Made by a program: the position numbers and the translations under genes. Under the pieces are notes generated by a model. The model did no database searches. It saw only the letters and a program-made list of their open reading frames with translations, and was not told the DNA's origin. Below, one piece after another: positions 26,559 through 34,492 of a stretch of DNA of 64,000 bases (position 1 is its first letter; each line of letters starts with the position of its first letter). This stretch comes from Pandoraea vervacti (GTDB lineage Bacteria; Pseudomonadota; Gammaproteobacteria; Burkholderiales; Burkholderiaceae). The stretch covers positions 1,612,001 to 1,676,000 of the forward strand of contig NZ_CP010897.2 of NCBI RefSeq assembly GCF_000934605.2. Direction: 5' to 3'.

Positions 26559-27581
26559 TTAGAGCGGTGCAGTATCCGTGGCGGTCGGCAGCGACACGCT
26601 TTGTTGCGCGGCGCGTTGGCGGCGCCAGCCACGTTCGGAGAAATGCAGATAGACGAGACCCGGCACGCCGAGCAGCAGCTCGCGCGTACGCTTGGCCAGC
26701 GACAGGGCAAGCGCGGCGTCGGCCGGCAAACCCACGAGCGGGGCGAGCAGCAGATAGCCGCCTTCCTGCACGCCGAGCGAGCCCGGCACGAAGAAAGCAG
26801 CGCCGCGAATCGCTTGCCCGAGACTTTCGAGCAGCAGGGCGTCGACCCAGCTCACCGGATGCCCGATGAATTGCAGGATCAGCCAGACCTCGGCGGTGCC
26901 GACGATCCAGCCCACGAGACTCAGCGCGAAGCTGGCCAGTACCTGACGGCGATGGCCGTACATGCGCTGCACGATGTCATCGACGGCGTCGGCACGATCG
27001 AGCAACGACGACCAGTCCCGCTTGGACGACATCTTCGAGAGCATGCGAAACGCCCAGCCGAAAATGCCTCGCCGCTGCGCGACATAGAACGCGTATAGCA
27101 GGACGGAGACGAGCGCCGTGGCGAGCAGCATCGGCAGCCACAGGCTGTCGCCTGCGCTGTGCGACGCACCGATGCCGAACACGGCCAGACCGAGCAGCGC
27201 AAAGACGATCTGCGCCACGGCTTGCAGCGTGGTGCTCACAGTGATGGCGGCGGCGGCCTCACGACCGGCCATGCCGCGCTGCTTCATCTGGCGCACCATC
27301 GCGATCGGCCCGCCGATCTGGCCGGCAGGCAGCAGGCTGTTGACTGACTCGCCGACCCAGCGGGTGAGCGTGGCGCGCCCGAGCGTACATGACTTCGACA
27401 CCAGGACCTGAATGGCGGCCGCATCGAGCACCAGCGGCACGAGGTGGAAGGCGGCGATAGGCAGCAGGCCCCAGCCGGCCACAGCCAGCGTGGACATCAC
27501 CGAGCCCGTGCCCTGCCAGATCAGCAGGGCGACGAAAAGGGCGAAACCGAGGGTGAGTGAGACGATAGCGGTCCGGTTCAT
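26559..27581 (-). CDS. HpnL-like lysylphosphatidylglycerol-synthase-TM/UPF0104 membrane protein
   Basis: 340-residue polytopic membrane protein (about 8 helices) of the family that includes the flippase domain of MprF and the hopanoid-associated HpnL. Conserved stretch GESVNSLLPAGQIGG lies near residues 77-91, and the C-terminal part carries FFVPGSLGVQEGGYLLL. Members are thought to flip lipids across the inner membrane. Sitting between the CDP-alcohol phosphotransferase and the nucleotidyltransferase, it is a good candidate for flipping the phosphonolipid product. Its resemblance to HpnL links the operon to the hopanoid genes. It directly abuts the upstream gene (start 27581, upstream stop ends 27582). 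Confidence 0.85.
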   Translation of the reverse strand: MNRTAIVSLTLGFALFVALLIWQGTGSVMSTLAVAGWGLLPIAAFHLVPLVLDAAAIQVLVSKSCTLGRATLTRWVGESVNSLLPAGQIGGPIAMVRQMKQRGMAGREAAAAITVSTTLQAVAQIVFALLGLAVFGIGASHSAGDSLWLPMLLATALVSVLLYAFYVAQRRGIFGWAFRMLSKMSSKRDWSSLLDRADAVDDIVQRMYGHRRQVLASFALSLVGWIVGTAEVWLILQFIGHPVSWVDALLLESLGQAIRGAAFFVPGSLGVQEGGYLLLAPLVGLPADAALALSLAKRTRELLLGVPGLVYLHFSERGWRRQRAAQQSVSLPTATDTAPL

Positions 27582-29129
27582 TTAGCGTTTCGTCCGTCCC
27601 AGAACCTGACGAAACACTTGCCGGAAACCGAAATAGGCGATGGCGTCCTTCATATTCGAAATGAAGCGCTGCCAGGCGCCCATGCGCGGGTCGGTCACAT
27701 ACTCGAACGTGAGCGAGATGCGCTCCTCGTTGTCGCCGAGCGGCGTGATCCGATGATGCAGTTTGTCCCCGTCGAAGAACACCAGCGCGCCCGGCGGATA
27801 GGCCACGGCGCCATCGACTTGCGGCACGCCCGGATTGCGCGTGTGGAGCCGATACTCAAGCTTGCAGCTCGATTGATCCACTACGCCGAGCAGCAGCGTG
27901 TAGCGGCGCCCCTTGTAGTAGGAGGTGTCATAGTGCCAGCCGATGTGATCGCCCGGGCGCGTGTAGTAATACAGCGCGTACGCGTGCGGGTCGTCCTGCG
28001 GCGAAGGCAGCAGCTTCTCGCCGGCCAGACGCTCGAGAAATCGCATCAGGGCGGGCGAGCGGTACAACTCGGCCACGAACGGGGCAAGCTCGTCGAGCGT
28101 ATGGCGGCTCACGCTGCCCCCCTGCTTGTGCCCGGGCAGATAATTCCGGTTCACGTTGGGCGTGACCGCGCGCGCTGCGGCGATCAGTTGCGCCGTGACG
28201 GACGCCGGCAGGAACTTCTCCATATAGACGAAGGCGTCCTGCGACTTGAATTCGCGCGTCACGCCATCGACGTCGATGGCATCGAGCGCGCGTTCGATTT
28301 CAGCGTCGGCAGCGAAGGCGGCGGGGGCCATCGGCTCGATGGCGTTGGCGTGCTGCGTGGCGTCCGCCGCGTCGGCCTTGACGGCGGGCGCGGGAGGCGT
28401 CGGGAGCGTGGGGAGCGGGCGGCGCATCACGCGTACGTAATCCGCGATCACCAGCAGCGCGAACAGCGGCGCGCCGATCGCGGCCGCGATCAGGAACCCG
28501 CGCGTGCCGTCGAACAGGGTGACAAGCGGCATCAGATACAGGACATCTTCCGTTTCGAAACCGCCGACGGCGGCCTGCTTCGTTCCCGCCTTGCCCACGC
28601 GATCCTCGATGCGCATGCGCAGGAAGAAAATCAGCGCGACGGCGACACCGGCGATCCAGCCCAGCGTCGAAGCCGACAACGGCACGGGCAGCGGAAATTG
28701 ACCGGGCGCGGCAGCGGCAACGCCCATGCCGATGCCGCCGAACAGCAGCACGGTCACGAGGGCGTCGGAAGCCAGGTCGTACAGGTGACCGATACGGCTC
28801 GTCTTGCCGCTGATGCGGGCAAGCTCGCCATCCGTATGGTCGATGAAGTTCGAGAGCACGAGCAGGATGGCGCCCAGGTTGGCCATCGCGTAATTGCCCT
28901 GCGCGAATGCCCACGTGCACGCCAGTCCGACGATCAGGCGGACGGTCGTGAGGTGGTTCGGCGTGACCGGCGTATTGACGAGCGGCGTAACGAGCCAACG
29001 GGCGAGGCGTGCGTCATATTGACGCGGGCGCGCCGGCGCCGGACGTACGGTTTTGCTAGTGGCCGGCGCAGCAACTGGCGCCGAAATGACTTTCGGTATC
29101 GTTTCCATGAGGGGGGAATATATACCCAT
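27582..29129 (-). CDS. CDP-alcohol phosphotransferase fused to Fe(II)/2-oxoglutarate dioxygenase
   Basis: 515 residues. Residues about 40-235 form a membrane CDP-alcohol phosphatidyltransferase with a perfect signature: D100-G101-x2-A104-R105-x8-G114-x3-D118-x3-D122. After a Pro/Ala-rich linker (about 238-275), residues about 285-485 form a 2-oxoglutarate dioxygenase: iron ligands H399-x-D401 (GWHYD) and H459, with the 2-oxoglutarate arginine R470 (EERISLTFEY). Inferred role: transfer the aminoethylphosphonate group from CMP to a lipid alcohol, and hydroxylate either that headgroup or the lipid. It is the first gene of the operon. ATG 29129 lacks a clear ribosome binding site; ATG 29108 is an alternative. 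Confidence 0.88.
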   Translation of the reverse strand: MGIYSPLMETIPKVISAPVAAPATSKTVRPAPARPRQYDARLARWLVTPLVNTPVTPNHLTTVRLIVGLACTWAFAQGNYAMANLGAILLVLSNFIDHTDGELARISGKTSRIGHLYDLASDALVTVLLFGGIGMGVAAAAPGQFPLPVPLSASTLGWIAGVAVALIFFLRMRIEDRVGKAGTKQAAVGGFETEDVLYLMPLVTLFDGTRGFLIAAAIGAPLFALLVIADYVRVMRRPLPTLPTPPAPAVKADAADATQHANAIEPMAPAAFAADAEIERALDAIDVDGVTREFKSQDAFVYMEKFLPASVTAQLIAAARAVTPNVNRNYLPGHKQGGSVSRHTLDELAPFVAELYRSPALMRFLERLAGEKLLPSPQDDPHAYALYYYTRPGDHIGWHYDTSYYKGRRYTLLLGVVDQSSCKLEYRLHTRNPGVPQVDGAVAYPPGALVFFDGDKLHHRITPLGDNEERISLTFEYVTDPRMGAWQRFISNMKDAIAYFGFRQVFRQVLGRTKR

Positions 29130-29500
29130 AAGGCGGTAATGTGCAGTGCACTTAAAACACCTGTCTTTACCGCGACAACCTTGGTGATTCAGGGCATTGA
29201 CGCGCGAGAAAACCTCGCGCCGCGCTGCGAGCTGACGGCTCCGAAGTCCCCGCCGTCTGCCCCTGTTTGAAGGCTAGTTGATAGGCGTTCCGAGTTCGCG
29301 ATTATATTCCGCAATAGACCATTTCGCTTTCGCGCCGCCCAGCGTCGTTTTTGGCGCACGGGCCACCGCCCGATGCCGCAGGGTTCGCGCGTTTTACCCC
29401 AAAAAACGACTTTTGGTCGGTATAGCGGGGTTCGGGTGTTGCGCGGATAATGGCGGTCCCGTTTGCCATTTTGCGGCGTTGTCCGACCGCACTTCTCCCA
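29130..29500. promoter_or_regulatory. Divergent promoter region, phosphonate operon / SDR gene
   Basis: No gene. It separates the first gene of the minus-strand phosphonate operon from the plus-strand SDR gene, so it must hold both promoters. A weak TTGTCG / TTAAGT pair at 17-base spacing is visible on the minus strand about 45 bases before ATG 29129. The clearest element is a perfect 7-bp inverted repeat, GCGCGAG-AAAAC-CTCGCGC at 29202-29220, placed just upstream of that pair; it could be an operator. Confidence 0.4.
29202..29220. repeat. Perfect inverted repeat GCGCGAG/CTCGCGC
   Basis: Seven-base arms around a five-base AAAAC loop, located about 75 bases upstream of the first gene of the phosphonate operon. 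It could be an operator, or a hairpin in a transcript; no T-tract follows on either strand. Confidence 0.45.
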
Positions 29501-30256
29501 ATGTCCCAAACCCTTGCCATTCTCACCGGCGCCTCTCGTGGCCTCGGCGCAGCGCTCGCGCGCGGATTGCTCACGCCGGGCACCCATCTCGTGACGCTGG
29601 CGCGCCGCACGGACGACGAGCTTGCCGCGCTCGCCAGCGCACAGGGCGTCACGCTTGAGCAGGTCGCTGTCGATCTGGCCGACACGCAAGCCGCCGCGCA
29701 GAGCGCCGAGCGCATTTTTGCCTCGCTGCCGCGCGGCGCGACCCGCTACCTGCTGATCAATAATGCCGGCACGGTCAACCCGGTCGCCAATGCCGCAGCA
29801 TTGACGGACCCGGCGGCCATCGGCGCCGCCTTCGCGCTGAACGTGACGTCCGTCATGCTGCTCACGGCACGCTTTCTCGCTGCGACGCAGGGACTTGCCG
29901 CCAAGCGCCAGATCGTGAATATCTCGTCGGGCGCCGGACGCAATCCGAATGCGGGCTGGGCGGTCTATTGCTCGACCAAGGCCGCACTGGATATGTATAC
30001 GCGCGTGGTCAACGCGGAGCATCGCGAGCACGGCGTGCAGGCTGTCTCGCTTGCCCCCGGCGTGGTCGATACGGGCATGCAGGAGACGATCCGCAGCAGC
30101 AGCGTCGAGAGTTTCCCGGCGCTGGCGCGGTTTCAGGCGCTCAAGTCGAGTGGCCAGCTCGCGTCGCCGGAAGATGTCGCCCGTCGCATTCTGGCGCTCA
30201 CCGAGCGTGACGACTTCGGCCAGACCGAAATCGACGACATTCGCCATTACGCGTAA
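29501..30256 (+). CDS. SDR-family oxidoreductase
   Basis: 251-residue short-chain dehydrogenase of the sepiapterin/benzil-reductase-like branch. NAD(P)-binding TGASRGLG is at residues about 8-15, NNAG near 88, and the catalytic set is Ser (NISSGAGR) with YCSTK. ATG 29501 places the Rossmann strand directly at the N-terminus; the 17 extra codons of the longer frame have no homologue-like character. Substrate is unknown. It is divergent from the phosphonate operon and followed by a hairpin region. Confidence 0.88.
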   Translation: MSQTLAILTGASRGLGAALARGLLTPGTHLVTLARRTDDELAALASAQGVTLEQVAVDLADTQAAAQSAERIFASLPRGATRYLLINNAGTVNPVANAAALTDPAAIGAAFALNVTSVMLLTARFLAATQGLAAKRQIVNISSGAGRNPNAGWAVYCSTKAALDMYTRVVNAEHREHGVQAVSLAPGVVDTGMQETIRSSSVESFPALARFQALKSSGQLASPEDVARRILALTERDDFGQTEIDDIRHYA

Positions 30257-30289
30257 AAAAACACCGGTCGGCGTATTCGCCGGCCGGTG
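30255..30289 (-). terminator. Intrinsic terminator (minus strand)
   Basis: A 12-bp stem (30262-30273 with 30278-30289, one G-T pair) closed by TATT. A run of A at 30255-30261 becomes a U-tract on the minus strand. It fits the end of the minus-strand transcript that includes the 115-residue gene at 30376-30723, and it may also stop the SDR transcript. Confidence 0.75.
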
Positions 30290-30324
30290 CCCGCGCTTTC
30301 GGACGCTGCGGTGTCGCGCTGTCT

Positions 30325-30350
30325 GTCGCATCCGATGTGACGGATGCGAC
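30325..30350. repeat. Perfect 10-bp inverted repeat
   Basis: GTCGCATCCG (30325-30334) and CGGATGCGAC (30341-30350) around a six-base loop, between the convergent SDR and hypothetical genes. There is no T-tract, so it is a stable hairpin of unknown purpose near the minus-strand terminator. Confidence 0.6.
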
Positions 30351-30375
30351 CAGTGCGACCAGCGCGCCCGTGCGC

Positions 30376-30723
30376 TTATTGCTCCGTGCTGGTAATGAAA
30401 ACGCTGCCGTTGCGCTCCGGCGCGTACAAGATCAGTGTGGGCGCGTGAATGTCGAAGGCGCGCTCGCAGGCCTCTCCGAAGGAATCGAACTGCACGGCCC
30501 AGGCGCCGTTGCGCACGTAACAGTGCGTGATGGTGTCGGTGCGCCGATCGAACTCCTGCCCCAGAAACACGCCTTGCGTGTAACACCAGACGACGAATCC
30601 GTGAAAGTCGGCTTGCTCCGGCGCGCGAAAAACGCGCCAGCGGGCATCGTCCCGTCCGGCTTGACGCGCCGTCGCGCCCGCTGCCCAACGTTCGAAACCG
30701 TCGTGTCGTTTGCGTTGCTCCAT
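30376..30723 (-). CDS. Hypothetical protein, 115 residues
   Basis: A small soluble protein with no signal peptide and no membrane helix. It is rich in aromatic residues (VVWCYTQGVFLGQEF, ITHCYVRNGAWAVQFDSF). No family was recognised. A GGGGG element precedes ATG 30723, coding character is good and an intrinsic terminator follows, which support a real gene. No partner genes are evident. Confidence 0.65.
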   Translation of the reverse strand: MEQRKRHDGFERWAAGATARQAGRDDARWRVFRAPEQADFHGFVVWCYTQGVFLGQEFDRRTDTITHCYVRNGAWAVQFDSFGEACERAFDIHAPTLILYAPERNGSVFITSTEQ

Positions 30724-30935
30724 GTCGTCGTACCCCCTATGGGTGAACCGCCCTCCGGGTGCCGAAATTCGACATCCCCGGGCGCGTTTTCATAGTCGGA
30801 ATTTGTTCCCGGCATTTCTATCAGGCAATTCCGAAAGACAGCCGGGAATTTCTCCAAAGGAACAACGGGCGTGGCAAAAAGCGGGACGTGATTCGGACGA
30901 TAAAGGGGCGCACCGGCGTGCCGCGCGACATCCCG

Positions 30936-31286
30936 TCAGTCGTAGTGAATCGCCAGCCAGACGGTGGTTTCGCCCTGCGCGGTCCACGCAACACGATGGC
31001 GTCGGCCCGCGTCGATCGTGACGGTGTCGCCGGGACGCATGACAAGCGTCTGACCCGGCGTGTCCTCGAAGGCCAGCCCGGCCGCGCCGCTCAGCAGCGC
31101 GACCCATTCGTGCTGAGGTTGGTCGTACCAGAAGCCGGAGGGCGAGGCCTGTCCCGTCGAGACGATGCGCTCGACGCGCATGCCCGGGCGCGCAATCAGC
31201 GTGTCGAACTGCTCGGCGGCCGCCGGATAGGGGCGTGGCGGCAAGCCGGCAAAAAGATTCGCTTGGGGCAGCAGCGGTTTATCCAT
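30936..31286 (-). CDS. Cupin-domain protein
   Basis: 116-residue single-domain cupin. The two motifs are approximated by FWYDQPQHEWVALLSGAAGLAFED and RPGDTVTIDAGRRHRV; the first metal-site region retains H and E (QHEW) and the second a histidine. Such small cupins bind a metal and may be isomerases, dioxygenases or binding proteins; function is unknown. ATG 31286 starts just before the conserved region; a longer frame to 31331 or 31307 is possible. Confidence 0.75.
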   Translation of the reverse strand: MDKPLLPQANLFAGLPPRPYPAAAEQFDTLIARPGMRVERIVSTGQASPSGFWYDQPQHEWVALLSGAAGLAFEDTPGQTLVMRPGDTVTIDAGRRHRVAWTAQGETTVWLAIHYD

Positions 31287-31358
31287 ACGGTGCAAACGTG
31301 CTTCTTTCATGGGTGGACAGAAAGCATACATGGGCTGCCCCTGGCGTAGTCGTCCAGA

Positions 31359-32198
31359 TCAGTCGTCCAGATTTTCGTGCACGGCCGCGTCGCCACGACG
31401 CCAGTAAGCCGCCGCCTTGACCCACTTGGGGTTGAGTCCGCGCGTCTCGATGAGGTGACGTCGAACGGCCTTCGCCACGCCGGCCTCCGCGGCAACCCAG
31501 GCGTGCAGATCGCCGGAGGGCAGAGTGGCGACCTCGAGTGCGTCGATCAGGGCGGTGCTTTGTCCGGCCGGGGTGCCTTCGCGGTAGATCCATTCCACAA
31601 CGACGTCGGCTTCGCTCGCGAAGCGCAGACGATCCGCCGGGCCATCGACTTCCGCGAAGACGAAGACGAGCGCCCCGGCCGGCAGTTCGGCCAGACGCCG
31701 CGAAATGGCGGGCAGCGCCGTATCGTCACCGATCAGAACGTAACCGTCGAAGTTCATGGGGATGATGAACGAGCCGCGCGGTCCACCGACACCGAGCTTG
31801 TCACCCGGTTTTGCCGAGCGCGCCCACGCGGTGGCAGGGCCGGATTCGTGCATAGCAAAGTCGATGACGAGCGTTCTGGTCTCGGCGTCGAACCGGCGCG
31901 GCGTATAGTCCCGCATCAGTCGCGGGGCTTCGCCCGGCGCTGGTTTCGCAATCCCTTCGGGGCCGATACGCGGCACGCTCAGCTCGCCGGTTTCCGGATT
32001 AGGGAAGAAGAGTTTGACGTGATCGTCGAAGCCGGGACTGTTGAAACCCTCCAGGTCATCGCCGCCAAGGGTCACGCGCAGCATGTTCTGCGTGAGTGCG
32101 TCGACGCTGCGCACTTCCAGCACACGCAAGCGAAGTTCGTGGCGTACGCGTTGTGGCGTGCGATCGGGGGTGACGTTCGGTGCAGCGTTGTCTTGCAT
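31359..32198 (-). CDS. Siderophore-interacting protein (ferric-chelate reductase)
   Basis: 279-residue SIP/ViuB-family flavoprotein. The FAD-binding segment is RDYTPRRFD (RxYTxR motif), preceded by the N-terminal barrel and followed by the NAD(P)H-binding SIP domain with LIGDDTALPAISRRL and WVAAEAGVAKAVRRHL. It reduces Fe(III)-siderophores in the cytoplasm to release iron. Its ATG overlaps the stop of the PadR gene by one base, the same pairing as E. coli yqjH-yqjI. Confidence 0.92.
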   Translation of the reverse strand: MQDNAAPNVTPDRTPQRVRHELRLRVLEVRSVDALTQNMLRVTLGGDDLEGFNSPGFDDHVKLFFPNPETGELSVPRIGPEGIAKPAPGEAPRLMRDYTPRRFDAETRTLVIDFAMHESGPATAWARSAKPGDKLGVGGPRGSFIIPMNFDGYVLIGDDTALPAISRRLAELPAGALVFVFAEVDGPADRLRFASEADVVVEWIYREGTPAGQSTALIDALEVATLPSGDLHAWVAAEAGVAKAVRRHLIETRGLNPKWVKAAAYWRRGDAAVHENLDD

Positions 32199-32863
32199 CA
32201 GAGTCGCTCCAGTTGCTGTGCTGCCGCGTCGAGAATCGCGGCGAACGCGTTGGCCTGTTCGGTGGTGAGCGGCTCGCCGCCCAGCCGCAAATGCACCGCG
32301 TATTTGAAGTTATGCAGCGCACGCATGACTTGCGGCGGCATGTCTTCCGAGCGCTCGCGACGGCTCGCGAGTCGTGCCAGCAGTTCGGTCACGGCATCCT
32401 CGTTCTCGGCCAGATACTCGCGGCCGGCGTCGGTGATTTCGTACGACTTGCGCTGGCTGTCGCCAGTGTTTTCCTGCACACGGATGTAGCCCATTTCTTC
32501 GAGCAGCGTGAGTGTGGGATAGACCACGCCGGCGCTCGGGCTGTACGTTCCGTTCACGCTTTCCTCGATGGCTTTGATGAGTTCATAACCGTGGCGCGGT
32601 TGCTGTGCGATCAGATGCAACAGCACGAGGCGCAGGCCGCCATGGCTGAAAAGTCGACCACCACCCCGTCCCCCTCGGCCGCCGCGCTCTCCACGCTCTG
32701 CACGCTCCGAGGGGCCCTCGTCGCCACGTCCGAACCGACCTTCTCCGAACCCTTCATGTCCGCCGCGCCGCCCATGACGCCCTCCGCGTCGTTCGTCGCC
32801 AAAATCCATTCTGTCGAGGTCCAGCGGGCCTCGGCCCATGAAATCGCCACGTGATCCACGCAT
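32198..32863 (-). CDS. PadR-family regulator with Gly/Arg/His-rich N-terminus (YqjI-like)
   Basis: 221 residues. The first 70 are low complexity (Gly, Arg, Glu, His), then a PadR winged-helix domain (residues about 72-150: LVLLHLIAQQPRHGYELIKAIEE, SAGVVYPTLTLLEEMGYI) and a C-terminal helical dimerisation part. The layout matches E. coli YqjI (NfeR), a metal-responsive repressor with a metal-binding N-terminal extension that controls the adjacent ferric reductase. AGGGAG precedes ATG 32863. It is expected to repress its own operon through the repeats upstream. Confidence 0.9.
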   Translation of the reverse strand: MRGSRGDFMGRGPLDLDRMDFGDERRGGRHGRRGGHEGFGEGRFGRGDEGPSERAERGERGGRGGRGGGRLFSHGGLRLVLLHLIAQQPRHGYELIKAIEESVNGTYSPSAGVVYPTLTLLEEMGYIRVQENTGDSQRKSYEITDAGREYLAENEDAVTELLARLASRRERSEDMPPQVMRALHNFKYAVHLRLGGEPLTTEQANAFAAILDAAAQQLERL

Positions 32864-33265
32864 GATGCGACTCCCTATCGATGTAGTTAAGACGTGTTTA
32901 CGATATATCTAAATTGCATCGAAAGCAAAACTATTTTTACGTTGATCCGAAAAGTCGAGGGGAAATGACCGTGGGATAAGGGGTTCGACGCGCCTGGCGC
33001 CGTGTGGCTGGTATATCGAAACTGTCGAAAAACTATATCGAAATGTGCAATTCGACAGGAAGCACGCAGCGGCGCAGGCGCGCGGAGAAGCGTGGCAAGT
33101 GCGGCAAGTGCGGGAAGCACCGCCGCCGGCGGAATGACGTTGGCGAAGCGAGCGACGATCGCGTAGGAAGCCCGGGCAACGCAGTGGCCGATGATGGAGG
33201 CCGATGAAGGTGCTGGATAGCGAAGCCCGCCGCGCGCCGCAGAGGCTCGCGCGGCGATTCGATGC
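32864..33265. promoter_or_regulatory. Upstream region of the PadR/SIP operon with TATATCGAAA repeats
   Basis: No gene. TATATCGAAA occurs at 33012-33021 and again at 33034-33043, exactly 22 bp (about two helical turns) apart. A near-inverted copy, TTTACGATATA at 32897-32907, with ATCGAAA at 32918-32924, lies 35-60 bases from the PadR start. These are likely operator half-sites for the PadR protein. The part beyond about 33060 holds only short repeats (GGCAAGTGC) and a hairpin at 33228-33256. Confidence 0.5.
33228..33256. repeat. Inverted repeat after the binding-protein gene
   Basis: CGCCGCGCG (33228-33236) and CGCGCGGCG (33248-33256) form a perfect 9-bp stem directly after the stop of the substrate-binding protein gene. 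No U-tract follows, so termination there would be imperfect. Confidence 0.5.
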
Positions 33266-34198
33266 TTACTGCAGCGACGGCAAATCCGTCTGAAGCCACT
33301 TGCGATAGCGCTTGTTCAACTCGCCGTTGGCGGTATTGCGCGTGACGAAGTCGTTCACGCTGGCCAGCAGTTCGGGTTGGTTCGGGCGCATCGCAATACC
33401 CATTGCCTGTTGCAACAGGTTGAACTTGGGCTCGAACTGACCCGGTGCGCGTGTGTTGATGACGTTCGCGACCGTCACCGAGCAACCGATGGCATCGACC
33501 TGACCGGAGAGGAGCGCCTGCATGGCGGCGGCATCGTCATCGAAGCGGCGAATTTCGGTGCCTTCAGGGGCGGTTTTCGTGACGGCGGTGTCTTGCGTGC
33601 TCGCACGCGCGACGCTCACGCGAAGTCCTTTCAGATCGGCCGCCGACTTGATGGAAGTCCCTTTCTTGCCCAGCAGAAGAATCGTCGCGGCCGCATACGG
33701 TTTGGAAAATTGCACCTGTTTGGCGCGCTCGGGCGTGATCGCAAGCGACGCGACGAGCACGTCGACCTTGCCGGAAAGCAGATAGGGAATACGGTTCGGC
33801 CCAGTGACGGGCACGAGGTTGAGCTTCACACCCAGATCGCTGGCGAGCAGCCTGGCGACGTCGGCGTCATAGCCATCGGGCTGCGCCTGCGCGTTGGTCG
33901 TGCCATACGGCGGAAAGTCGATCAGCATGCCGACATTGAGCGTGCCCTTCTTCTTGATGTCCGCGACCGTTTGCGCGTGTGCGGGCGTGACGAACAGAGA
34001 CGCGGTGCTCGTGAGCAGGCTGCCAAGCGTGCCGCCCAATGAGCCGACGAATCCGGCAGGCATCGCGGCAACGCCGAGCGTGGCGAGGAAATCGCGTCGG
34101 GACTGGCCCCTGGCGTTACCTGATGGCATCGAGCGTTCGGCGGGGTGATTCGACGACGACTCGACGTGAGCCGGGTGACGCGAAGACTTGCGTGTCAT
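33266..34198 (-). CDS. Orphan amino-acid-type ABC transporter binding protein (Tat signal)
   Basis: 310-residue family-3 periplasmic solute-binding protein. A twin-arginine signal (QSRRDFLATLG) precedes the cleavage region near THAHAQ-like PAHAQ, then KKGTLNVGMLIDFPPYG begins the binding domain. It probably binds a polar amino acid or small organic acid for uptake. No permease or ATPase gene lies beside it, so it is an orphan. ATG 34198 is the longest start; ATG 34129 (MPSGNARG) would place the Tat motif closer to the N-terminus and is equally plausible. Confidence 0.85.
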   Translation of the reverse strand: MTRKSSRHPAHVESSSNHPAERSMPSGNARGQSRRDFLATLGVAAMPAGFVGSLGGTLGSLLTSTASLFVTPAHAQTVADIKKKGTLNVGMLIDFPPYGTTNAQAQPDGYDADVARLLASDLGVKLNLVPVTGPNRIPYLLSGKVDVLVASLAITPERAKQVQFSKPYAAATILLLGKKGTSIKSAADLKGLRVSVARASTQDTAVTKTAPEGTEIRRFDDDAAAMQALLSGQVDAIGCSVTVANVINTRAPGQFEPKFNLLQQAMGIAMRPNQPELLASVNDFVTRNTANGELNKRYRKWLQTDLPSLQ

Positions 34199-34492
34199 GC
34201 GGAATCTCCTGTGTTCGCGAAGACGTCGTCAGTGGCGTGCATGTCGTGAAAGGTCCAACGACGCTGGGTGAGCGCTGGTGACGCGGAATGTCCCGAGCGA
34301 TGGTAGCGGCCGGTGTGGGAGGCGTCCACTCCGCACAAACCCCCAGAGGAAACCCTGAGTCGATGGGCAACGCATCGCAAGGCGAGCGACGCACGCAAAC
34401 GTTGCTGAGGACCGCGAAGTCACGCGTTGCTGCTTGGCGAGCGATGAGCAACAAGTCGTGAGCAACAAGCGACCAGCAGCCGCGTGCGGACG
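34199..34492. other. Spacer upstream of the binding-protein gene
   Basis: No gene seen. It should hold the minus-strand promoter of the binding-protein gene, but no clear hexamers were found. GAGCAACAAG is directly repeated near 34446-34470. Confidence 0.35.

Noticed and set aside
27582..28300. Halogenase reading of the 2-oxoglutarate domain
   Set aside because: Halogenases of this fold replace the iron-binding Asp with Gly or Ala; here the full H399-x-D401 is present, so hydroxylation is more likely.
19837..29129. Phosphonate degradation (phnW/phnX type) operon
   Set aside because: PEP mutase and phosphonopyruvate decarboxylase are present and no phosphonoacetaldehyde hydrolase, dehydrogenase or C-P lyase gene is seen; the set is biosynthetic.
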